Positions 56,840 to 64,000 of a DNA stretch of 64,000 bases are shown here, in pieces. The stretch spans positions 1,809,138-1,873,137 of the forward strand of contig JAJEKV010000071.1 in NCBI GenBank assembly GCA_021234155.1. Direction: 5' to 3'. The DNA comes from Isoetes taiwanensis (taxonomy: Eukaryota; Streptophyta; Lycopodiopsida; Isoetales; Isoetaceae). The notes beneath the pieces are model-generated. The model searched no databases and was not told the origin of the DNA. It was given only the letters and a program-made list of their open reading frames with translations. The position numbers and the translations under genes were made by a program. Position 1 is the stretch's first letter; every line of letters starts with the position of its first letter.

Positions 56840-57357
56840 TGTAACATTCCTAACCGACATGCCCTTAGCCAATTGGGCAAAACCGTCTAGACGTTTATGA
56901 GTAGTCGCTTCTACCCATTTATGCCGATGTCTCGGGAATGCCCCACAGGCACATTCAAGGTTTGAATACTCGAGCGGTCTACCATGGGCCCGTTACAGTC
57001 TCTCCCACTAGAACTATGCTCGTCCTCGAGCATCCAAGGCTATACCATGTCTATGCCATACCTATGCTCGTCCTCGAGCATCCAAGGCTATACCATGTCT
57101 ATGCCATACCATGTTACAATGATTACCAAATCTTTGCAAATTACCCATGCATATAGGCACCCATGGAGACTCGAACTCGAGACCTGCTCTGATACCAACT
57201 GTGACGTTCCTAACTGACATGCCCTTAAGCAACTGGGCAAAACCTTCTAGACATTTATGAGTAGTCGCTTTTATCCATTTATGCCGGTGTCTCGGGAACG
57301 CCCCACAAGCACATTCAAGGTTTGAATACTCGAGCGGTCTACCATGGGCCCGTTATA
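56840..57357 (-). mobile_element. TRIM retrotransposon (518 bp) with two 158-bp LTRs
   Basis: The LTRs are 56840-56997 and 57200-57357, 158 bp each and about 90 percent alike, with TG...CA-type ends (TGTAAC...GTTACA; one copy has mutated ends). On the minus strand the upstream LTR is followed at once by TTGGTATCAGAGCAGG, the primer-binding site complementary to initiator tRNA-Met. The purine run AGTGGGAGAGA precedes the downstream LTR. The internal part is ~200 bp, non-coding, and holds a 48-bp tandem duplication with the hairpin ATGCTCGTCCTCGAGCAT. The flanks TATCA and TAGCA form a 5-bp target duplication with one change. Removing the element and one flank restores the LINE frame. Confidence 0.93.
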
Positions 57358-57883
57358 TAGCACCTTGAATAGGTCCGATTGGTGGGCCCAATCATACAGC
57401 TCTGCCTTGTGGCTATTGTTCTGCATTGCATAGAGTGCTTTCCAACCTGCTGCGGCTCGCAGCCGGATGGAAGGGGCAGGGCATCAGTAAGAATAGCGGG
57501 TCTTCAGATTATCAAGCTGGATTGGGGTTAAATCAGCCATGGCCAGACAAAAAAACCGTTGTAGGTGGAGCCAGGATCTTGATTGTGATTAAATTGGGCC
57601 TGTACCAGGCCAATTGCCTGGTCTTGAAGAAGATTTGGTCTGATCGAACGGAATCATAAGCAGGCCACAGTTTTGGCTGCATTAAGTTTCGAGACATGCT
57701 AAAAATTGATGGCTGGACCTCCAGGCCGCACAAGCACTGGGAAGATTCGACAGTAATGAGAGGTCTTGAGGAATATGGCAGCAGCAAAACAGAAGAACTC
57801 TGAAAGCCAACAATTTAAGGGATACCATGGTAGCTCCGATTTTGTTAAGTAATGGTAGCTTTGGGCGATTTTTTGTTTTGCAG

Positions 57884-58775
57884 ATTGTTGAACTTGGATC
57901 CCTTTTGCGAACTAAACAAATAACATCGATATTTACTGACCATCTGAAGAGGTACTTTGTGATCCTTTTATAGATTATAAAATTATAAAATGTGCACAAA
58001 GGATTGAGATATGTACCAGTGTGCAACGCATTATGCAAAATGGAACTCTCGCAGAAAATCATTCCAAATAAGCTACCAGACTATAATAGAGAACAAGATG
58101 ATCATCTTCTTGTAAGTTGAGTCACGATAGGTTGAAGTCCCATTGCATCCATAATGAGGCAGAATGGTTAGGACAAAAGGCATGACATTGACATGATTAT
58201 TCGGAGCTTGTGCATCGATTATAAGTTGATTTAAGGGCATTTTTTATGAGCAGATAAATACCTAGATGACACCAAGTGTAGAAAGAAGGTAGCCGCAGGC
58301 ATCCTGAACGATAATCCTGTTTTACATCGAACTGACACCCAATTCCTTACAGATAAAAATGAATTATTGTTTAATAGCATGCTATGCAATTCATGCAAAT
58401 AGTGGCATGATTTCATTGGTTGGAGGTGAGAAAGTACAAATGCATCATACAAATAATGCAAATGACTACACACTTCACAAAGGCCCATTTGTTTTATCAG
58501 AAAGCAGGCATGTAATTGAAAATTGAGAGGTTAAACTGATATCACCAATGTCTCTTCAGAGCTGACCATGTTTTGAAGGCTGTTGTTACATACACGGACA
58601 AACTTGCCCTTGAGCAAGCTTCTGCAGCAGATAAGCTTTTGGCGGATGGAGTTGAATTGGGTATGTTGTGGTTTAATAGTTCTTTGTTGACTCTGCAAAG
58701 TTCTATGCTCTAGCAAGGTCATTTTGCAGGCCCACTTCATGGAATACCTTATGGTCTGAAGGATATTATCGGATT
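57884..58775 (+). pseudogene. Amidase-signature protein fragment, three exons
   Basis: The exons are 57884-57951 (VELGSLLRTKQITSIFTDHLK), 58560-58660 (ADHVLKAVVTYTDKLALEQA, AADKLLADGVELG) and 58730 to about 58775 ([14 protein letters not shown]), with GT-AG borders in phase. This resembles the start of plant amidase-family proteins (GatA or At5g07360 type). The catalytic Lys of the GLKD motif is present. The Gly/Ser-rich signature with the two catalytic Ser residues is not found downstream, where the frame runs into a stop. Four residues between ITS and IFTD of the usual SEELTxIF seem deleted. It is a truncated gene copy with introns. Confidence 0.75.
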
Positions 58776-58799
58776 ATTGCTCATATATTTTGCTTAAAA

Positions 58800-59387
58800 C
58801 AGGCCCATAAATATACAGAAGGCTTGTACTGGATATTGCGTTACTATTATCAAGGTGTATGCTCATGGCAATGGTAAGATTTTTGAAGAGTTACATGCTT
58901 TATTTTTTTTATGTATATTTGAGGTTGCACAGGTGAAACCAGTTAAATTGATAGGAGAAAACGAATACGGCTGTTTTAGCTATGCAAGCTAACATATTTG
59001 CTACTGCAGGTTTTATCCTTATCATTATGCTCCATTTGCCTCGGATTTGAAAAATTTGGAAGAGGGTGCAAAATCGGTACTGGGTAGCAGAAATCACCGT
59101 CCGGACGCCGCTTACAAGTGCTTAAAATCGGTGTGTTTTAAACACGACGTGCGTGATTGAAGTATTGACATGTAGGGTGCGCGCCCGTCAAATGACAGGC
59201 TGAGAGAATCATGAACATGTTTGGTGCCGGAAACATGAATGTCTGTAGCCCGCCATATTCCTGGATGCGGGCTAACCCATCTTGAATTCAAGCAAAATGG
59301 AGGGACTAATTGTTTCCAAGAATTGCCTGAACCGAAATTCAACAATTTGCCCTCACCAATTTTGCAATACACAGAGATCCGGGATAG
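58800..59387. other. No recognisable gene
   Basis: Sequence between the amidase fragment and DDE copy C. Further amidase exons were looked for and not seen. The part at 59100-59380 may be the leader of copy C. Confidence 0.4.
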
Positions 59388-62150
59388 ATGAAACCCAATT
59401 CCTCTCCCCGTTCAATTTACAGAGCTATTGATGCAGCAAGGAAGGGAGATCAGAGGCAGAGATTGTATGCAAAGAAGGTAGCAATGAAGAAGAATTCCCC
59501 TTCTAAAGATTCGCCTTCAAAGAAGAATAAGAAATTGAGACTGAGTGACCGCAGAATAAGAGAAATTTCAGGAGAAATTTATGAAGTATTCAACCAAATT
59601 AGTACAAATGTTGATGACAATGACAAAGGCCGCATCATTGACAGTCTTCTTTGGAGGGCAAGGGATTTACCAATTGCTTCTATAAAGAAATCTAAGCAGG
59701 TTACTATGGCCGAGCAAATGGTGAAGAATTTGAAGGAAACAATGCAAGAACATAAGTTTGAGAGGAATCATGACATGCTTCGTGCAAGGAAGTCCACCCT
59801 GATAATGGCAAAGAAGCAGTACAAATGGTGAATGGCCGAAAGCAAATGGTGAAGAATTTGAAGGAAACAATGCAAGAACATAAGTTTGAGAGGAATCATG
59901 ACATGCTTCAGGCAAGGAAGTCCACCCCGATAATGGCAAAGAAACAGTACAAATGGTGTCAAGCCATTGAATCAAGCAGAAGTGGCCAGATTGCTCAGCA
60001 TCCCCAGAAAAACAATTTCAAATGCTTTTCAAAGAAGGGTGCAAGCTAACAAAGGGGAAGGACTTGGTCAATGTTCAGGAGGAGGAAGCGGATGGATAGC
60101 ATGTTAGATCACAATAGAGAAGTCAAGTATCAAGTTCGACGAGAAAATACAAGAGTTTCTCCATACAAGAAAGACGCGGAGGAAGTATGTATCGAGAGAC
60201 AGAATAAAGATGGAACATCCAATTCACCTTCTTGAAGTCAGCCAAGTAAGTATTCATCCTATATTGTAGGGTTCATTATATGTAGCATTTATTTGGCATT
60301 CACACGATTTCCCTGCACGGTTGCAATTCTACCTCAGGTTTAGAGAGGAGAATCCTCATATCAAAATTGCATTGCAGACTTTTGAGAGGTTGAAACCGAG
60401 TTTTGTAAGGAGGATGCGTGAGAGGCATACATGCTGTTGCATTTACCACTTGAAATTTGAATACATCATGCAAGGATTGAACAGCCTGAGAAAATCGGGT
60501 GGAGTTCATGATAATTGCAACCGCCATCGCGGAGATTTGTGGCCCCGGCCCGTAATGTGCAGCCAAGGAGCATACAATCAAGTGTACCGTTGATTTATGG
60601 AGACAAGTGGTCCGCAGCAAAGAAAGGTGATGATGAGGAGTGGTTTGATCATAACTGCTTGATGTTGGCGTGTAAAAAATGTGGGTTGGATAGAATTAGA
60701 AAATGTCCACAGGAAATGGATGGCACGGGTTCAGTACTAGTTACTTGGAAGACATTTGAAAAGCAACCTGTGGACCAGGACAGAGAATTCAGGGATCCAA
60801 GAAAGGCTTTGAGGTACAAACCTGTCTTGAGATTAGTACAGAAGGAGAGAAGTCCCAAAGAATTTCAAGAGGAAGTGAAGAAGGTAATATCAGATTTTGT
60901 TCCACACAATTACATAGCACATTGGCAGGCCAATCAGTTTAAACAGTGTGTGTCATCATTTCCAGAAGATACAATTGTATCTGTTATTGACTTTGCAGAA
61001 AATTACAGCATCAAGATCCAGAATGAGCCCCGATCAATGACCGCATACGGAGATTCAAGTTTCTATACTTGTTCACATAACATATAGGCATGACAAAAGT
61101 GCTGATATTCCTGTTCCTGTGCAGACAGAAGAAGACTGTCCAAAGAAGAGAAAAAAGAACAGAAGGTTGGAGCAGATCAGGAATAGACTCAACAATGGTA
61201 GGAAGATCATAAAAGAGACTCACTTTTACATTTCTGATGATAAAGTGCATGACTCATTATTTATGGAACACTGCCTACAAAAGCATATTGCATGGCTTAA
61301 GGAACAGGAAATAGAGTATGAGAAGCATTGGGTTTGGAGTGATGGCTGCTCATCACAATTCAAGTCAGGAAAATCTTTTTTTTTTCTTAGGTAGGTACTT
61401 CACAATCAATGACAAGGAAATAGTGTGGAACTACTTTGCCACTGCTCATGGTAAAGGTGAACATGATGGTGCAGGTGCTGTTATCAAAAGGCTGCTAAGT
61501 AAGGAACAACTCAAACCCAATGGTGTGCAACTGAGGCATGCTAAAGATATTGTAAAATTTCTGTGTACATATTTCAGCAGTCTACCAGTCGATGAAACAG
61601 ATGAGATCAAAAGATATTTTTGGGAAATTGAACCTGCTGTTGTGGCAAACATGGAAGAATATGAAATTGAAACACTCAAAGGCACAAAGAAGATTCATCG
61701 TGATCGGACACTGCCGCCAGGACTAGACCAAACAAAGCTTGCTCATAGATGCCCTGTCATGTTTCTCGCCGCTTTGCATGGATCATAATTGGGATTCCCG
61801 CATCAATACGTAGATTTGGAAAGTGGGAGGTAACCCGACTTAAAACCAGGAGTTGAGAAGAAAAAGGAGACTCTTGAACAAGCCAATGAATGGATCAGTA
61901 ATTTGGTAGAGGTAGGTGACAATTTTGCAAAGGAATGCCGAGGTAGACAATTCAGAGGGTGTGGACTTCTACATCCTCAAGTGCACGTAACCCAAATGCA
62001 CACTTGAAGATTCATACAAAGATGGATGGGGCAAAAATTTGGAGTGCATGAGGTTATCTTAAGTGGATTGTATTATCAATTCTTGGGTAATTTCAAGTAT
62101 ATGTTGCTCACTAAACAACCCGGAAGCCTCGCAATGACCATGTGGTAAGA
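59388..62150 (+). pseudogene. DDE-like 'DFAENY' element, copy C (most complete transposase-like gene)
   Basis: The order from 59388 is: a basic N terminus (MKPNSSPRSIYRAIDAARKG) and a Lys-rich block with a 126-bp tandem duplication; IKIALQTFERLKPSFV and CCCIYHLKF (60360-60450); KGDDEEWFDHNCLML with CKKCG (60625-60690), a likely zinc site; then an RNase-H-like core. The core has VSVIDFAENYSIKIQNE (60975), HWVWSDGCSSQFKSGKS (61325) and YFATAHGKGEHDGAGAVIKR (61430), giving a D, D, D or D, D, E triad. A C-terminal domain follows (EWISNLVEVGDNF near 61890). Frameshifts near 61065 and in a T-run near 61376, and a TGA at 59829, disable it. The catalytic layout recalls DDD/E transposases, and Sola-type elements are one candidate family; terminal repeats were not identified. 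Confidence 0.6.
59706..59959 (+). repeat. 126-bp tandem duplication inside DDE copy C
   Basis: ATGGCCGAGCAAATGGTGAA (59706) recurs at 59832 with a 2-base insertion. The following ~115 bases are nearly identical (VKNLKETMQEHKFERNHDML in both). The junction produces the TGA at 59829 that ends the first frame. Confidence 0.95.
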
Positions 62151-62159
62151 TATCCTAAA

Positions 62160-62750
62160 ATTGATATGGAAAAATAGAAGGCATGCACATGTATGAATTT
62201 CACAGAGACCCATGAAAAAATTATGGCCAGTCTCCCAATAACAATGTAATTGTTTGACACTTAACGAAATTGATGTTATTCTTTTCAAGTGATTTGTTGT
62301 TCCAGCACCTAAGCATGTAAGCACATATTTTTATACATATTAACAATAGTGAGGGTGCACAAGGGTGGTGTGCATGGACACGTACTTCGAAATGAAGATT
62401 GAATTGTTGTTTATAAGAATGTAGATTTGTGACATTGGAATAAGGTTCAATTATTTATTTTGGTACCATCACTATCCCAACATTCTTGGCAAAATTATAT
62501 TGTCAAGGCATTTTCTCGATGTGACATGTGTCAATTCGACTGGCCATACGAAATATTTAAGCCTGATTACGAATTAATTGTTCTGGCGCGTGTGAGGTTT
62601 ATCGTACACTGACGCGCCTAAGCACATGATTTAAGCAGTAGGCGCCCACAAGCTCACGCTCCGCCTACAAGCTCACGCTCCGCCAATTCCTCCGCCCGCC
62701 AAAATCCCTCAGACTCCGCCTCCGCTTCGCATTCCGCGATTCGCATTAGG
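62160..62750. other. Intergenic; short direct repeat before the acidic ORF
   Basis: No gene was recognised. CAAGCTCACGCTCCGCC occurs twice in tandem near 62649-62684. An inverted pair, GGCGCGT and ACGCGCC, lies at about 62585-62620. Confidence 0.45.
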
Positions 62751-62751
62751 C

Positions 62752-63263
62752 ATGAAGCGAGGAAGATCAGAGGAGCCGGAGGTCACCTCGAAGAGGCGCT
62801 TACTAAGCGTCGAAGAGGTGTTCCCTCCACTCTTCCCGCCTCTGCCAGAAATTCTTGCTGCCTCTGCTGCCTCCTCTCTTGCCCACTCTGCTGCCTCCTC
62901 TCTCACGCCCACCCTCGCCTCCCGGTTTGAGGAGGAGTTCGATTCCCGATTCCTCATCCGATTCCTATGAGGAATCAGAAAATGAGGAATCGGAAATGAA
63001 TTCGCAGGAATATATCACCGCTGTGATGCAGGGATGGATAGGCGAATCAGAAGAAGAGGACGAGTCCGAGGAAGAGGAAGAAGAGGAAGAGGAAGAGGAA
63101 GAGGAAGAGGAAGACGAAGACGAGGAAGCCGACTTGGAGGAGTTCAGGGCGGTCCTTAAAGGTACATGCATTTTCATTTGATTTCTGTTTTCAATTTTTC
63201 GTTTGTTTCAATTTTTCGTTTGTTTAATTATTCGTTTGTTTCATTTGTTGCAGATGGAGAATG
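62752..63263 (+). CDS. Possible small acidic protein gene
   Basis: An ATG at 62752 opens MKRGRSEEPEVTSKRRLLSV, followed by a Pro/Ala/Ser part. A different frame (+1) from about 62900 reads DSSSDSYEESENEESEM, EYITAVMQGWIGESEEED and a 15-Glu run encoded by GAAGAG repeats. It then reaches EEFRAVLK, a GTACAT donor at 63169, an acceptor (TTTGTTGCAG) and DGE-stop in a short last exon. The two frames need a small intron or a frameshift to join, so the model is incomplete. No family is recognised; acidic tails of this kind occur in nuclear proteins. Confidence 0.35.
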
Positions 63264-63884
63264 AAGATGCAGAAGCAGATGAAGATGAAGAAGACACCCC
63301 CTTTGAAGAAGACACTGGCCTCAGGGCCGAAATTTTGTAAAAATTTTGTATATTTCTCTTTTGTGTACTGCTTTGGCCTAAGGGCCTTTTTTTATAAAAA
63401 TCTTGTTTACCATCAAACTTTTTTGTAACTTTGTTTTCGTCTTTGTTTCATTGAGATCTCTTCTTCTTCTTCTATGAAATGTTATTTTTGTCTATCTATC
63501 AAATTTATGAAGTTCGAATTCAATGCGGTCCATTCAGATTCGCTTTGAATGTAATAAAGGTCTCTAGCTCTTTCATTAGTTTCAAACACTAAGCATTTTA
63601 ATCAGTTTCAGCAAGATTGCGGTTAGTAACCTTTGGAACACACGAACACTTATGCAATAAAGCGACTACCTTTAAGCGGTTATATGGCTTAACAATAAGC
63701 ACCGCACCTTAAGCGCATGACGGTAAGCACATGATGACATTAAGCAACTACATAAAAGTATACATCCTTTGCATGACAATAAGCAGTATCTGCCATTAAG
63801 ACTCATACCAGACTAGCACTTGCAGGCAATTCTTTTTTTTAAGCACTTGATAAGTTTTAAGCATCCCTTTCAGTCAGCATTGAA

Positions 63885-63960
63885 GTATATATAAACAATA
63901 TAGCAAAAACTTATAGACAAGTCTGCATTGAACTACATAAACAATATAGCAAAAACATTC
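63885..63960. repeat. Direct repeat, two copies of about 35 bp
   Basis: ATAAACAATATAGCAAAAAC occurs at about 63891 and 63939, each preceded by a GCATTGAA block, so the unit is repeated with ~47-bp spacing. The rest of 63340-64000 shows only AT-rich sequence with repeated TAAGCA words. Confidence 0.75.
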
Positions 63961-64000
63961 TTAAATTAAGATAAAGATGGTACATGAAAAGTGTAGGATT

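Larger units (their letters stand above)
53798..57489 (-). mobile_element. LINE-A copy split by two later insertions
   Basis: The minus-strand LINE coding sequence starts near 57480 (IRLRAAAGWKALYAMQNNSH, ELYDWAHQSDLFKV). It is cut by the TRIM (56840-57357), resumes (LVSFLATWNNLEQVQKAFLA, LLHETRFLPLQ), is cut again by the ORF1-only element (54925-56660), and resumes as ALGKHIVYFQKVVSMDDTRL. It continues to the zinc part (RTGAHHLQVETERWIEEPRQ, VGAMEDECHTLQSCPAY) and the 3' end CCCATAGGCCAATTGGTCTC with an (AATAG)n tail at 53798-53827. AGAATAG at 57490-57496 repeats the start of the tail and may be the target duplication. Confidence 0.85.

Overview
The window is nuclear DNA from a land plant. 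It holds intron-containing plant genes with GT-AG introns (a chloroplast Obg GTPase), a plant-type germin-like protein and an ERF transcription factor. Fragments of ABCB, amidase, AP2/TOE and PPR genes lie in a dense bed of nested transposable elements. The mixture (PPR debris, an animal-like DDE element family with a 'DFAENY' motif, LINEs ending in microsatellites rather than poly-A) suggests a seed-free vascular plant such as a fern, but this is inference and the species cannot be named from sequence alone.

Layout. 1-2.9 kb: LINE debris and a decayed gag-protease retroelement. 3.1-3.7 kb: a hairpin and short duplications. 4.6-5.6 kb: an intact single-exon ERF gene. 6.9-8.4 kb: an ABCB exon relic, one orphan C-terminal exon and two copies of a ~200-bp dispersed repeat. 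8.5-14.1 kb: a complete seven-exon chloroplast ObgC gene. 14.7-15.3 kb: an intact intronless germin-like gene with a TATA box. From about 16.8 kb onward nearly everything is mobile DNA.

The largest structure is a 17-kb CACTA element (19320-36306). It sits inside a copy of the DDE-like 'DFAENY' element, whose coding sequence continues on the far side of the insertion. On its minus strand the CACTA element carries a three-exon SET-domain gene, a decayed TNP2-type transposase, a TNPA-like gene and an intron-containing piece of an AP2/TOE gene. It was itself invaded by two LINEs of one family (called LINE-A here), and one of these was invaded by a 792-bp hAT-type MITE with a perfect 8-bp target duplication.

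36.3-49.9 kb holds the rest of the interrupted DDE element, a dead PPR gene, LINE-A and DDE fragments, several tandem repeats and unassigned coding-like stretches. 49.9-53.3 kb is an L1-like LINE with a poly-A tail. 53.4-57.5 kb is a second nest: a LINE-A copy split by an ORF1-only element that ends in the same 3' terminus, and by a 518-bp TRIM retrotransposon with two 158-bp LTRs. 57.9-58.8 kb is a three-exon amidase fragment. 59.4-62.2 kb is the most complete DDE-like copy. 62.7-63.3 kb may encode a small acidic protein.

Only ERF, ObgC and the germin-like gene look like intact host genes. The SET-domain gene is the only apparently intact gene inside an element. LINE-A copies share a 3'-terminal stem-loop whose paired bases covary between copies, while the microsatellite tail after it differs from copy to copy.
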